This document shows, one piece after another, positions 53,988 to 63,311 of a DNA stretch of 64,000 bases. The notes below the pieces were generated by a model. The model saw only the letters and a list, made by a program, of their open reading frames with translations. It was not told the DNA's origin and ran no database searches. Location of the stretch: NCBI GenBank assembly GCA_946497695.1, contig CAMMLJ010000001.1, positions 62,001 to 126,000 on the forward strand, in the 5' to 3' direction. The DNA comes from an uncultured Clostridium sp. (lineage in GTDB: Bacteria > Bacillota > Clostridia > TANB77 > CAG-508). Position numbers and translations under genes: made by a program. Positions within the stretch are counted from its first letter, which is position 1, and every line of letters begins with the position of its first letter.

Positions 53988-56693
53988 TTGGAAAAATTAG
54001 TATTAATAGATGGTAATAGTATTTTAAACAGAGCTTTTTATGGAATTATGGGAAATAAAATGCTTACAACTAAAGAAGGAACCCCAACAAATGCTGTTTA
54101 TGGCTTTTTGGCAATAATGTTTAAAATATTAGAAGATATTAAACCAGAATATTTAGTTGTAGCTTTTGATATGAAAGGACCTACTAAAAGACATGAAATG
54201 TATGATGGGTATAAAGCAAATAGAAAAGGAATGCCAGATGAACTTGCTTGTCAGATGCCAATAATAAAAGAAATCCTAAAAGCAATGAACATAGATATTG
54301 TGGAAAAACAAGGATATGAGGGTGATGACATATTAGGTACATTATCTGTATTTGGCGAAAAGCAAGGTTTAGATGTAACAATCTTATCTGGAGATAGGGA
54401 TACATTCCAACTTGCTACAGATAAAGTAACGATAAGAATACCAAGAACTAAAATGGGAAAAACAGAGGTTGAAGATTTTAATAGAGCTAAAGTTGAAGAA
54501 ATTTATAATTTGGAGCCAAAACAATTAATCGAAGTAAAAGGTCTTCAAGGAGATACATCAGATAATATACCAGGTGTTCCAGGAATAGGTGAAAAGACAG
54601 CATTAAAGCTTATTCAAGAATATAAAAATATAGATAATTTATATAAATTACTAGAAGAAGGACAAGCAGAAGATGTTAAGGGGAAAACAAGAGAGAGAAT
54701 ATTAGAAAATAAAGACTTAGCTTTGCTTTCTAAAGAACTAGGAACAATAAATGTAAATGCACCAATAGATGAAAATTTGGAAGATTTTAAAGTAGAAGAA
54801 TGGGATAAAAAAGAAGTTCTAAGATTATTTAAAGAATTAAATTTTAACAGATATATAGAAAGATTTAATTTAGTTTCAGAAGAGAATTTTGAATTAGAGG
54901 AAGTTACAGAAAAATATGAAATAGAAGAGATAAATATAAGCAAAGCAAAAGAGATGATTTTAAAATACAAAGAATTATTTTATCATTTTTCTACAAGAGA
55001 AGTAAATAAACCTGAATATATTATAAAAAAAGAATTTGATACATTTTCATTTTATATTAATGAAGAAAATAAAGCATATTTTGTGAAGATTGCAAAAGAA
55101 GATTATAAAGAACTAAAAGATATTTTTGAAAATGCTGAAATAAAAAAATATGGATATAAAACATCAGAAGATTATATTTTGTTAAAACAAATTGGAATTT
55201 TACCACAGGCTATAAATTATGATGCAGAGATTGCAGTATATGACTTAGATCCATCAAATATGAAATACAAAATGCAAGATGTAGCATATCAATATTTAGA
55301 TTTTAATATAGATGAATATTTAAACGCTTTAGGTATAAAAAAACAAGAACAAATAAATTTGTTTGAGGAAAATGCTGATAATGATGAATATGAGAAGCAT
55401 TTAAATACATTATATTGTTATTTAATACGAAAATTATATGAAGAGACTACAAAAAAATTAGGGGACTTAGAAGAAACAGAATTATTTAAGAAGATAGAAA
55501 TGCCTTTGGTAGAAGTACTTTCAGAAATGCAATATGAAGGTATACAAATAGATAAAGAAGAATTAGAGGGATTTGGAGTAAAATTAAAACAAAATATAGA
55601 GGAAATAACTCAAGAGATATATAACCTAAGCGGAACAGAATTTAATATTAATTCACCAAAACAATTGGGAGAGGTATTATTTGAAAAATTAGAATTGCCT
55701 GTAATAAAGAAGACAAAAACGGGTTATTCAACAGATGTGGATGTTTTAGAAAAATTAAAAAAAGAACATCCAGTAATAGAGAATATATTAGAGTATAGAA
55801 GTTTAACAAAACTAAATTCAACTTATGTAGAAGGTTTAAAACCATATATAAATCCAGTAACAGGAAGAATACATTCATATTTTCATCAAACTATAACTGC
55901 AACAGGAAGAATAAGCTCTACAGAGCCAAATCTTCAAAATATACCAACAAGAATAGAACTTGGAAAACAATTAAGAAGAGCCTTTAAACCAAGAGATGGG
56001 TATTTATTTATAGATGCAGACTATTCGCAAATTGAGTTAAGAGTACTTGCACATATTTCTAATGATGAACATATAATAGAAGCTTTTAATAACAATGAGG
56101 ATATACATAAGCAAGCTGCTGCAAGTGTGTTTAAAGTACCGATAGAAGAGGTTACTAAGGAACAAAGAACTCATGCAAAAGCGGTTAATTTCGGAATAGT
56201 ATATGGAATAAGTGATTTTGGTTTAGGAGAACAAATTGGAGTATCTAGAAAGAAGGCAAAAGAATATATAGATCAGTATCTAGAAAAATATAGTGGAATA
56301 AAACAATTTATGTCAGACATAGTAGAAGAAACAAAGGAAAAGGGGTATGTTGAAACTTTATTTAAAAGGAGAAGATATATACCAGAGCTAAAATCTAAAA
56401 ACTTTAATATTAGACAATTTGGAGCTAGAGCAGCTATGAATACACCAATACAAGGAACTGCAGCAGACATAATGAAAATTGCGATGATAGATGTATATAG
56501 TAAATTAAAAGAAAAAAATTTACAGTCAAAATTAATATTACAAATACATGATGAACTTTTAATAGAAGCAAAAGAAGAAGAAAAGGAAGAAGTTAAAGAA
56601 TTGTTAAAAACATCTATGGAAAATGCAATAAAATTAAAAGTACCATTAAGAGCAGATGTTTCTGAAGCATATAATTGGTATGATTTAAAATAA
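53988..56693 (+). CDS. polA: DNA polymerase I
   Basis: 901 residues, normal length. I take TTG 53988 as start because AGGAAAGAAGG lies six bases upstream and the protein begins K-L-V-L-I-D-G-N-S, as PolA does. Residues 1-290 are the 5'-3' exonuclease (G-D-R-D-T-F-Q and G-I-G-E-K-T-A helix-hairpin-helix). Residues about 310-480 match the 3'-5' exonuclease fold, but the D-x-E metal motif is not seen, so proofreading is probably absent. The polymerase domain has motif A D-A-D-Y-S-Q-I-E-L (about 676), motif B K-A-V-N-F-G-I-V-Y-G and motif C Q-I-H-D-E-L (about 852). It does gap filling and Okazaki fragment processing. Confidence 0.97.
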   Translation: MEKLVLIDGNSILNRAFYGIMGNKMLTTKEGTPTNAVYGFLAIMFKILEDIKPEYLVVAFDMKGPTKRHEMYDGYKANRKGMPDELACQMPIIKEILKAMNIDIVEKQGYEGDDILGTLSVFGEKQGLDVTILSGDRDTFQLATDKVTIRIPRTKMGKTEVEDFNRAKVEEIYNLEPKQLIEVKGLQGDTSDNIPGVPGIGEKTALKLIQEYKNIDNLYKLLEEGQAEDVKGKTRERILENKDLALLSKELGTINVNAPIDENLEDFKVEEWDKKEVLRLFKELNFNRYIERFNLVSEENFELEEVTEKYEIEEINISKAKEMILKYKELFYHFSTREVNKPEYIIKKEFDTFSFYINEENKAYFVKIAKEDYKELKDIFENAEIKKYGYKTSEDYILLKQIGILPQAINYDAEIAVYDLDPSNMKYKMQDVAYQYLDFNIDEYLNALGIKKQEQINLFEENADNDEYEKHLNTLYCYLIRKLYEETTKKLGDLEETELFKKIEMPLVEVLSEMQYEGIQIDKEELEGFGVKLKQNIEEITQEIYNLSGTEFNINSPKQLGEVLFEKLELPVIKKTKTGYSTDVDVLEKLKKEHPVIENILEYRSLTKLNSTYVEGLKPYINPVTGRIHSYFHQTITATGRISSTEPNLQNIPTRIELGKQLRRAFKPRDGYLFIDADYSQIELRVLAHISNDEHIIEAFNNNEDIHKQAAASVFKVPIEEVTKEQRTHAKAVNFGIVYGISDFGLGEQIGVSRKKAKEYIDQYLEKYSGIKQFMSDIVEETKEKGYVETLFKRRRYIPELKSKNFNIRQFGARAAMNTPIQGTAADIMKIAMIDVYSKLKEKNLQSKLILQIHDELLIEAKEEEKEEVKELLKTSMENAIKLKVPLRADVSEAYNWYDLK

Positions 56694-56751
56694 TTGTTAC
56701 TTAAAGTTTTAATTAGCAAAGTATATACAAATAAATCTAGAAGAAAGGAGA

Positions 56752-56770
56752 GTATGATATAATATCATAC
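56752..56770 (+). promoter_or_regulatory. Perfect 9-bp palindrome between a strong SD and the SLT start
   Basis: GTATGATAT, one central A, ATATCATAC. It holds a TATAAT (56758-56763) but no -35 hexamer is evident. A strong AAAGGAG (56744-56750) ends one base before it, and the next ATG in a long frame is at 56779. The ATG inside the palindrome at 56754 reads only two codons before TAA. Confidence 0.6.
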
Positions 56771-56778
56771 AGTAAAAA

Positions 56779-57348
56779 ATGGCAAATAAATTACTAAAGA
56801 TAATAGTTATATTACTATTTATATGTGCTATAATATATTTAGCATTTGGGGTGTTCGAAGTACATAAAATAATAATAAGACAAATTTATCCGCAAAAATA
56901 TTCAGAATATGTAGAAAAATATGCTGAAGAATATGATATAGATTCATTATTAGTATATGCAATAATTAAAGCTGAAAGTAACTTTAAACCAGAAGTTGTG
57001 TCTAAAAGTAATGCTGTAGGTTTAATGCAACTGATGGATGCAACAGCAGAAGATACTGCGAATAAATTAGGAATGGTGTATAATAGTGAGGATTTAACAG
57101 ATCCAGAGATAAATATAAGATTGGGAACTAAATATTTTTCTAGTTTATATGAAACATATAAAAATATTCCGATTGCACTAACAGCATATAATGCGGGAAG
57201 TGGTAATGTTGATAAATGGATACAAGAAGATGTTATCTCTTCTGATGGAACAGATATAGAAAATGTACCTTTTAGAGAGACTAATAATTATGTTAGAAAA
57301 ATATTAAGAGATTATGAAATCTACAAAGATATTTATAATGAAGAATAA
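56779..57348 (+). CDS. Membrane-anchored lytic transglycosylase (SLT domain)
   Basis: 189 residues. An N-terminal membrane helix (about residues 6-26) anchors an extracytoplasmic SLT domain. The catalytic Glu is E66 in I-I-K-A-E-S-N-F. The family's G-L-M-Q-L-M and L-T-A-Y-N-A-G-S-G-N-V motifs follow, and R-E-T-N-N-Y-V-R-K-I closes the domain. It cuts the MurNAc-GlcNAc bond to give anhydroMurNAc. The start has no SD at normal spacing; TAA at 56773 excludes a longer frame. A palindrome separates the ATG from the nearest SD. It is the second glycan-strand enzyme in the window besides the RICIN-glucosaminidase. Confidence 0.9.
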   Translation: MANKLLKIIVILLFICAIIYLAFGVFEVHKIIIRQIYPQKYSEYVEKYAEEYDIDSLLVYAIIKAESNFKPEVVSKSNAVGLMQLMDATAEDTANKLGMVYNSEDLTDPEINIRLGTKYFSSLYETYKNIPIALTAYNAGSGNVDKWIQEDVISSDGTDIENVPFRETNNYVRKILRDYEIYKDIYNEE

Positions 57349-57380
57349 ATTTTATAAAACAATAAAAAGGAGGAATTAAT

Positions 57381-58376
57381 ATGTCAATTTTAGTTACAGG
57401 CGGAGCAGGTTATATAGGTAGCCATACAGTAGTAGAATTATTGAATACAGGTAGAGAAGTTGTTATTGTAGATGATTTTTCTAATAGCAAGCCAGAGGTT
57501 TTAGATGCAATTAGAAAAATTACAGGAAAAGATTTTAAATTTTATGAACTAAATTATCTTGATAGAGAAAAATTGGACAAGGTATTTAAAGAAAATAATA
57601 TTGAAGCAGTAATGAATTTTGCAGGCTTTAAAGCTGTTGGAGAATCTGTTCAAAAGCCAATAGAATATTATACAAATAATATTTCTGGAGCATTAACATT
57701 ATTAGATGTTATGAAACAAAACAATGTGAAAAAATTCGTGTTTAGTTCTTCTGCAACTGTATATGGAAAGCCAGAAGTTGTTCCTATTACAGAAGAATGT
57801 AAAACAGGAGGTACTACAAATCCATATGGAACAAGTAAATTATTTATAGAACAAATATTAAAGGATGTTTATAAATCAGATAATACTTGGGATATAGTTA
57901 TATTAAGATATTTTAATCCAATAGGAGCTCATGAAAGTGGTTTAATAGGAGAAGAGCCACAAGGCATTCCAAATAATTTAATGCCATATGTTGTAAGAGT
58001 TGCAAATGGTACATTAAAAGAATTATCTGTTTTTGGAAATGATTATGATACTCCAGACGGTACAGGAGTAAGAGATTATATTCATGTTGTAGATTTAGCA
58101 AAAGGACATATTAATGCATTAGAAAAATTAGAAAAGGAAGGACAAGGTTTATTTATATATAATTTGGGAACTGGCAAAGGATATAGTGTTTTAGATATAG
58201 TAAAAACATTTGAGGAAGCAACAGGAAAGAAGGTTCCATATAAAATAGCACCTAGAAGAGCGGGAGATATAGATACTTGCTATTCTGACCCTACAAAAGC
58301 AAAAAATGAATTAGGATGGAAAGCAGAAAAAGATTTAAAACAAATGTGTATTGATTCATGGAATTATATAAATTAG
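57381..58376 (+). CDS. galE: UDP-glucose 4-epimerase
   Basis: 331 residues. The NAD-binding G-G-A-G-Y-I-G-S-H is at 7-15, the catalytic Ser in F-S-S-S-A-T-V-Y-G (about 122) and Tyr-x3-Lys in Y-G-T-S-K (about 149-153). The C-terminal part has the GalE-specific D-Y-I-H-V-V-D-L-A and R-R-A-G-D. It interconverts UDP-glucose and UDP-galactose (and possibly the N-acetyl forms), supplying donors to the surface-glycan enzymes. Start is ATG with AAAGGAGG. Confidence 0.95.
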   Translation: MSILVTGGAGYIGSHTVVELLNTGREVVIVDDFSNSKPEVLDAIRKITGKDFKFYELNYLDREKLDKVFKENNIEAVMNFAGFKAVGESVQKPIEYYTNNISGALTLLDVMKQNNVKKFVFSSSATVYGKPEVVPITEECKTGGTTNPYGTSKLFIEQILKDVYKSDNTWDIVILRYFNPIGAHESGLIGEEPQGIPNNLMPYVVRVANGTLKELSVFGNDYDTPDGTGVRDYIHVVDLAKGHINALEKLEKEGQGLFIYNLGTGKGYSVLDIVKTFEEATGKKVPYKIAPRRAGDIDTCYSDPTKAKNELGWKAEKDLKQMCIDSWNYIN

Positions 58377-58407
58377 ACTGTGATCGAAATCTGTGATTTC
58401 GTGTCTA
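58374..58407 (+). other. Imperfect hairpin over the galE stop codon
   Basis: CGAAATC (58385-58391) pairs with GATTTCG (58395-58401), and outer TAGAC/GTCTA arms (58374-58378, 58403-58407) extend it. There is no T run, so it is not a standard terminator. Confidence 0.35.
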
Positions 58408-58450
58408 CAGGTATAATTTAGTAACCAATAAAAAATAACTTTAGGTGAGA

Positions 58451-59257
58451 ATGGTGGAAAATAAGGAATTACAGCAAAAAAGAAGTAATAAAATAATATT
58501 TGTATATAGAATTGTAGTATCAATTATCATGCTAGTTAGTATAATATTAGTGTATATATTAAATCATTTAGGAGAAAGTAAGGAAGTTGATGCTATGATT
58601 ACACAAAATAATCTTTTAAATGGGATTAGCGACTCTAATATTATGGATAATAGTATTAGTGCAGAACATATTACTTCAGAAGAAAGCCTAAAAAAACTTA
58701 GCGATTGGCGTTTAATGTTAGTAAATTATGAAAATGAAATGCCAAAAGATTATATTCCACCATTGAGCAATATAGATGAGGCTAGGCAATTTGATTCTAG
58801 GGCGATAGACAGTTTAATACAAATGATGTTAGATATGAATGCTGTCGGAATAAATCATGTTTGGGCACAATCTACATATAGAAATCCAGAAAAACAAAAG
58901 CATTTAATAGAGGAGAGCATACAGGAGTATTTAGAACAGGGAAAGACTATGGAAGAAGCAGAAACATTAACTGCAAGATCTATTGGAGAACCATATAAAA
59001 GTGAGCATAACTTAGGGTTAGCAGTAGATTTTAACGATGTTGATTATGCATTCGAAAAAGAAAAAGCATTTACGTGGCTTGTAGAAAATGCAGAAAATTA
59101 TGGATTTATTTTAAGATATCCAGCAGATAAGGAAGATATAACAAAAATAAAATACGAACCTTGGCACTGGAGATATGTAGGCCCAGAATATGCCAAAGAA
59201 ATGAACGATCTAGGTTTATGTTTAGAAGAATATATAGAATATTTAAAGAACAATTAG
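58451..59257 (+). CDS. VanY-type D-alanyl-D-alanine carboxypeptidase
   Basis: About 268 residues. The start is uncertain among GTG 58445, ATG 58451 and GTG 58454, all next to AGGTGAG. One membrane helix (about residues 20-38) anchors an extracytoplasmic domain. The zinc ligands are in S-E-H-N-L-G-L-A-V-D (about 188-197) and W-H-W in E-P-W-H-W-R-Y (about 240), and S-T-Y-R-N-P precedes them. VanY-family enzymes (M15B) remove the terminal D-Ala from stem peptides. There is no vanHAX neighbour, so this is probably general wall trimming rather than glycopeptide resistance. Confidence 0.9.
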   Translation: MVENKELQQKRSNKIIFVYRIVVSIIMLVSIILVYILNHLGESKEVDAMITQNNLLNGISDSNIMDNSISAEHITSEESLKKLSDWRLMLVNYENEMPKDYIPPLSNIDEARQFDSRAIDSLIQMMLDMNAVGINHVWAQSTYRNPEKQKHLIEESIQEYLEQGKTMEEAETLTARSIGEPYKSEHNLGLAVDFNDVDYAFEKEKAFTWLVENAENYGFILRYPADKEDITKIKYEPWHWRYVGPEYAKEMNDLGLCLEEYIEYLKNN

Positions 59258-59264
59258 GGATTTT

Positions 59265-59290
59265 AAGGCAGTGAGCTAATCACTGCTTTT
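59265..59290 (+). terminator. Intrinsic terminator after the VanY-type gene
   Basis: GCAGTGA/TCACTGC stem (59268-59274, 59280-59286), 5-base loop and TTTTTT. Flanking A-T pairs lengthen it. Confidence 0.9.
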
Positions 59291-59342
59291 TTCTATTAAT
59301 ATGATTTACCGTCCATAGGGTACAAAAAAATTAAATTAATGT

Positions 59343-59371
59343 TTGATATAAATAAATATTTATGATACAAT
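59343..59371 (+). promoter_or_regulatory. Promoter of the ABC exporter operon
   Basis: TTGATA at 59343-59348, 17 bp, TACAAT at 59366-59371. It lies between a terminator and the exporter genes, 36 bp before ATG 59408. Confidence 0.65.
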
Positions 59372-59407
59372 AACGAATGTGCTAAAAAGAAAGGAGAAAT
59401 AGAAGAA

Positions 59408-61159
59408 ATGATTAAAGAACTTGCAAAATACATCAAACAGTACAAAAAATATGCAATTTTAACACCTTTAATGGTTGTTTTAGAAATTGTAATGGAGGTA
59501 GTAATACCATATCTTATGGCAAGAATAATTGACGTAGGAATTCAAAATAATGATTTGGATTATATTATTAGAGTAGGAATCATGTTAGTAATTTCTGCAA
59601 TTATGTCTTTAATTTTCGGGGTTCTTTCAGGAAGATTTGCAGCTATAGCATCTTCAGGATTTGCCAAAAATTTAAGACAAGGGATGTTTTATAGCATTCA
59701 AAATTATTCTTTTTCAAATATAGATAAATTTTCTACATCAAGTTTAGTAACAAGACTAACAACAGATGTAACAAATGTGCAAAATGCTTTTCAAATGATA
59801 ATAAGAGCATTAGTAAGAGGTCCAGTAATGATAGTATTTGCCTTAATAATGGCATTTTCTATTAACAAAGAATTATCATTAGTATATGTCGCAACAATGG
59901 TGCCACTTGCAATATTATTAGCTTTTATTTCTATCAAAGCACATCCATATTTTGAAAAAGTATTTAAAAAATATGATGAATTAAACCTTGTCGTTGGAGA
60001 AAACTTAAATGCAATAAGAGTTGTAAAATCTTTTGCAACAGAAGATTTCGAAGAGAAAAAATTCGAGGACGTAAATTCTTTAGTATATAAATTATTTAAA
60101 AAAGCTGAAAAGATAGTTATATTTAATAGTCCACTTATGCAAATAGCAATTTATGGTTGTATTTTACTATTATCTTGGTTAGGTGCACAAACAATAGTTG
60201 CTGGAGGAATGCAAACAGGACAGCTATCAAGTTTAATTACATATGCATGGCAAATATTATCTAGTTTAATGATGCTTTCTATGGTATTAGTTATGATAAT
60301 AATTGCTCAATCTTCTGCGGAAAGAATAGTTGAAGTTTTAACAGAAGAATCTACAATAAAAAATAAAGAAAAAACAATAAAAGAAATAAAAGATGGAAGT
60401 ATAGAATTCATAGATGTAGATTTCCAATATGATGATGCAAAAGCAAATGAGATGCTTCCACTAGAAGACATTAATTTAAAAATAAATGCTGGGGAAATAA
60501 TAGGAATTATAGGTGGAACAGGAAGTTCTAAAACATCTTTAGTAAACTTAATTCCAAGATTATATGACGTTAAATCTGGATTTGTAAAAGTGGGAGGAGT
60601 AGACGTTAGAGATTATGACCTAGAATCTTTAAGAAATGAAGTTGCTATGGTTTTACAAAAAAATGTGTTATTTTCTGGAACTATAGCAGAAAACTTAAGA
60701 TGGGGGAATAAAGATGCTACAGATGAAGAATTAGTTAGAGTATGTAAATTAGCCCAAGCAGATAGCTTTATACAGGAATTACCAGATAAATATGAAACAG
60801 TATTAGATCAAGGTGGAACAAATGTATCTGGAGGTCAGAAACAAAGAATTTGTATCGCAAGAGCATTACTTAAAAAACCAAAAATATTAATTCTAGATGA
60901 TTCGACAAGTGCTGTTGATACAAAAACAGATGCACTTATAAGAAAAGCATTTAGAGAAGAGATACCAGATACAACTAAAATAATAATTGCGCAAAGAATA
61001 AGTTCTATTATAGATGCAGACAAGATTATTGTTATGGATAATGGTAGAATAGATGGAATAGGAACATCTGATGAATTATTAAAAACAAATAAAATATACC
61101 AAGAAGTATATGAATCTCAAATGGGAGGAGATGGTGCTGACGATGGAAAACAAAACTAA
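59408..61159 (+). CDS. ABC exporter half-transporter, degenerate ATPase site
   Basis: 583 residues: six membrane helices (1-305) and an ATPase domain. Walker A is G-G-T-G-S-S-K-T-S, with Ser where Gly is usual. The signature V-S-G-G-Q-K is intact. After Walker B the catalytic Glu is Asp (L-I-L-D-D-S-T-S). That marks it as the non-catalytic-site half of a heterodimeric exporter of the BmrCD or TM287/288 type. The partner overlaps its 3' end. Such pumps export lipids, peptides or drugs. SD is AAAGGAG. Confidence 0.9.
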   Translation: MIKELAKYIKQYKKYAILTPLMVVLEIVMEVVIPYLMARIIDVGIQNNDLDYIIRVGIMLVISAIMSLIFGVLSGRFAAIASSGFAKNLRQGMFYSIQNYSFSNIDKFSTSSLVTRLTTDVTNVQNAFQMIIRALVRGPVMIVFALIMAFSINKELSLVYVATMVPLAILLAFISIKAHPYFEKVFKKYDELNLVVGENLNAIRVVKSFATEDFEEKKFEDVNSLVYKLFKKAEKIVIFNSPLMQIAIYGCILLLSWLGAQTIVAGGMQTGQLSSLITYAWQILSSLMMLSMVLVMIIIAQSSAERIVEVLTEESTIKNKEKTIKEIKDGSIEFIDVDFQYDDAKANEMLPLEDINLKINAGEIIGIIGGTGSSKTSLVNLIPRLYDVKSGFVKVGGVDVRDYDLESLRNEVAMVLQKNVLFSGTIAENLRWGNKDATDEELVRVCKLAQADSFIQELPDKYETVLDQGGTNVSGGQKQRICIARALLKKPKILILDDSTSAVDTKTDALIRKAFREEIPDTTKIIIAQRISSIIDADKIIVMDNGRIDGIGTSDELLKTNKIYQEVYESQMGGDGADDGKQN

Positions 61160-63002
61160 AAAATTACATACATTAAATAGATTATTAAAATATGCATTAA
61201 GTGACTATAAAGGACAATTTATAGTTGTAATAATTAGTATAGTAATAAGTGCAGCAGCAGGTGTTGTTGGAATACAATTTATCCAAACATTAATAGATGA
61301 ATATATTACACCACTTATTGGAAATCAAAATCCAAACTATTCATCATTATTGCAAGCAATACTAGTGATGGGATTGATTTATATTGTTGGTATTATTGGT
61401 ACATATGTATATAATAGATTAATGATTAATATAACACAAGGAACTTTAAAGAAAATACGAACAGAAATGTTTGAACATATGCAAAGATTACCAATAGGTT
61501 ATTTTGATAGCCATAGCCATGGGGAGACTATGAGTACTTATACAAATGATGTTGATACACTTAGACAAGCGTTAAGTCAAAGTATTTCACAGGTGTTTTC
61601 TTGCATAGTTTCTATGGTATCTGTACTAATAGGAATGATTACAACTAATATATATTTAACTTTAATTGTTTTATTAATGGTAGCTATAATGGTAATTGTA
61701 TCAAGATTTTTTGCTAAAAATAGTTCAAAATACTTTATTGGACAACAAGAAAATATTGGTAAAGTAGATGGCTATATAGAAGAAATGATGAATGGTCAAA
61801 AAGTTGTAAAAGTATTCTGCTATGAAGATAGATCAAAAGCAAGATTTGATAAGCTAAATGAGGAGTTATTCCAAAGTAGTACAAAAGCCAATTCTTATGC
61901 AAATACATTAATGCCTTGTATTATGAATATAGGAAATATTGGATATGTACTAGTTGCAGTTGTAGGTGGTATTTTAGCTGTTAATGGTTTATTAACAGTA
62001 GGTAGTATAGCTGCATTCTTACAATATATAAAAGCATTTACAAATCCACTTGCTCAAGTTTCACAACAATTAAATTTCGTTGCAATGGCTTTAGCTGGAG
62101 CTGAAAGAATATTTAAATTAATAGATGAACCAGCTGAAGAGGACAATGGATATGTAACATTAGTAAATGCTAAAGAAGAAAATGGAAAAATTGTAGAGTC
62201 AGAAGAAAGAACAGGACTTTGGGCATGGAAACATCCACATGGCGATGGAACAGTTACATATACTAAATTATGTGGAAATGTTGAATTTGAGAATGTTACA
62301 TTTGGATATGTACCAAATAAAGTAATTTTACACGATATAAGTCTTGATGCTAAAGAAGGACAAAAGGTTTCTTTTGTTGGACCTACAGGTGCTGGTAAAA
62401 CTACAATTACAAATCTAATAAATCGTTTTTATGATATTAATGAAGGTAAAATTAGGTATGACGGAATTAATATAAATAAAATGAAAAAAGATGATTTAAG
62501 AAGATCATTGGGAATGGTTTTACAAGATACACATCTATTTACTGGAACAATAAAAGATAATATTAAATATGGTAAAATGGATGCTACAGATGAAGAGGTA
62601 ATTGCAGCAGCTAAACTTGCAAATGCAGATAGATTTATAAGACATTTACCACATGCATATGATACAATGATTTCTGGTGATGGAGAAGGTTTATCACAAG
62701 GACAAAGACAATTACTTGCAATAGCAAGAGCAGCATTATACAATCCACCAGTATTAATACTAGATGAAGCGACATCAAGTATAGATACAAGAACAGAAAA
62801 GATAGTTCAAGATGGTATGGATAAACTTATGAAAGGAAGAACAGTTTTTGTTATAGCACATAGACTTTCTACAATTAAAAACTCTGACTTAATAATGGTA
62901 TTAGACCATGGAAATATTATAGAAAGAGGAAATCACGATGAATTATTAGCTAAAAAAGGAATGTACTATGGACTATATACAGGAGCAATCGAAATAGAAT
63001 AA
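61143..63002 (+). CDS. ABC exporter half-transporter, catalytic ATPase site
   Basis: About 619 residues from ATG 61143. GGGAGGAG lies about 12 bases upstream, and ATG 61131 or GTG 61134 are alternatives. Six membrane helices are followed, at about residues 320-385, by an inserted linker with T-G-L-W-A-W-K-H-P-H-G-D-G-T before the ATPase domain. Walker A is G-P-T-G-A-G-K-T-T, the signature is the variant L-S-Q-G-Q, and Walker B with catalytic Glu is L-I-L-D-E-A-T-S. It pairs with the preceding protein, whose site lacks the Glu. The 17-bp overlap implies coupled translation in fixed ratio. The substrate is unknown. Confidence 0.92.
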   Translation: MENKTKKLHTLNRLLKYALSDYKGQFIVVIISIVISAAAGVVGIQFIQTLIDEYITPLIGNQNPNYSSLLQAILVMGLIYIVGIIGTYVYNRLMINITQGTLKKIRTEMFEHMQRLPIGYFDSHSHGETMSTYTNDVDTLRQALSQSISQVFSCIVSMVSVLIGMITTNIYLTLIVLLMVAIMVIVSRFFAKNSSKYFIGQQENIGKVDGYIEEMMNGQKVVKVFCYEDRSKARFDKLNEELFQSSTKANSYANTLMPCIMNIGNIGYVLVAVVGGILAVNGLLTVGSIAAFLQYIKAFTNPLAQVSQQLNFVAMALAGAERIFKLIDEPAEEDNGYVTLVNAKEENGKIVESEERTGLWAWKHPHGDGTVTYTKLCGNVEFENVTFGYVPNKVILHDISLDAKEGQKVSFVGPTGAGKTTITNLINRFYDINEGKIRYDGININKMKKDDLRRSLGMVLQDTHLFTGTIKDNIKYGKMDATDEEVIAAAKLANADRFIRHLPHAYDTMISGDGEGLSQGQRQLLAIARAALYNPPVLILDEATSSIDTRTEKIVQDGMDKLMKGRTVFVIAHRLSTIKNSDLIMVLDHGNIIERGNHDELLAKKGMYYGLYTGAIEIE

Positions 63003-63013
63003 TGACTATAAGA

Positions 63014-63040
63014 TGGATTTTATGGACGTTCTTAAAATTC
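63014..63040 (+). repeat. REP-like element, copy C (degenerate)
   Basis: GGATTTTATGGACGTTCTTA followed by AAATTC. It keeps the GGACGTTCTT core and A+T-rich flanks but has lost the clean GGGA/TCCC ends. It lies 12 bp after the exporter stop codon. Confidence 0.5.
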
Positions 63041-63058
63041 ATATATTGTAAAATAAAG

Positions 63059-63090
63059 TAAAAGTAGATTTTATCTACTTTTATTTTTTT
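63059..63090 (+). terminator. Intrinsic terminator of the ABC exporter operon
   Basis: TAAAAGTAGA (63059-63068) pairs with TCTACTTTTA (63074-63083), 5-base loop, then seven T. The rest of the 309-bp gap (63003-63311) holds two repeat copies, one promoter and no gene that I can see. Confidence 0.85.
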
Positions 63091-63190
63091 CTAAAATTAA
63101 TTAATAATAGGGATTTTTAGAGTTGTCTTTATGTTATTAATAATATAATATACAAAAGCAAATCTTCGGACAATTCTGTTTTTCTTTGAT

Positions 63191-63220
63191 AGGGAAAAAA
63201 TAGGAACGTCTTTTAATCCC
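63191..63220 (-). repeat. REP-like element, copy D (inverted)
   Basis: On the minus strand it reads GGGATTAAAAGACGTTCCTA then TTTTTTCCCT. Ends GGGA/TCCC and the GACGTTC core agree with copies at 34949 and 37738. It lies directly before the Asp23 gene's promoter. Confidence 0.6.
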
Positions 63221-63222
63221 GA

Positions 63223-63251
63223 TTGACAAATAAATTTAATTAAGTTATTAT
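63223..63251 (+). promoter_or_regulatory. Promoter of the Asp23 gene
   Basis: TTGACA at 63223-63228, 17-bp spacer, TATTAT at 63246-63251. The coding start at 63312 follows about 55 bp after the expected start of transcription. Confidence 0.75.
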
Positions 63252-63311
63252 ATAAATAGACATAATGGAAATAATTTATATGAAAATAATATTATATAGG
63301 AGGTAATTCTT

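Noticed and set aside
58451-59257. VanY gene as a sign of glycopeptide resistance
   Set aside because: No vanH, vanA/B, vanX or VanRS genes are nearby, and VanY-type enzymes are common in normal wall metabolism.
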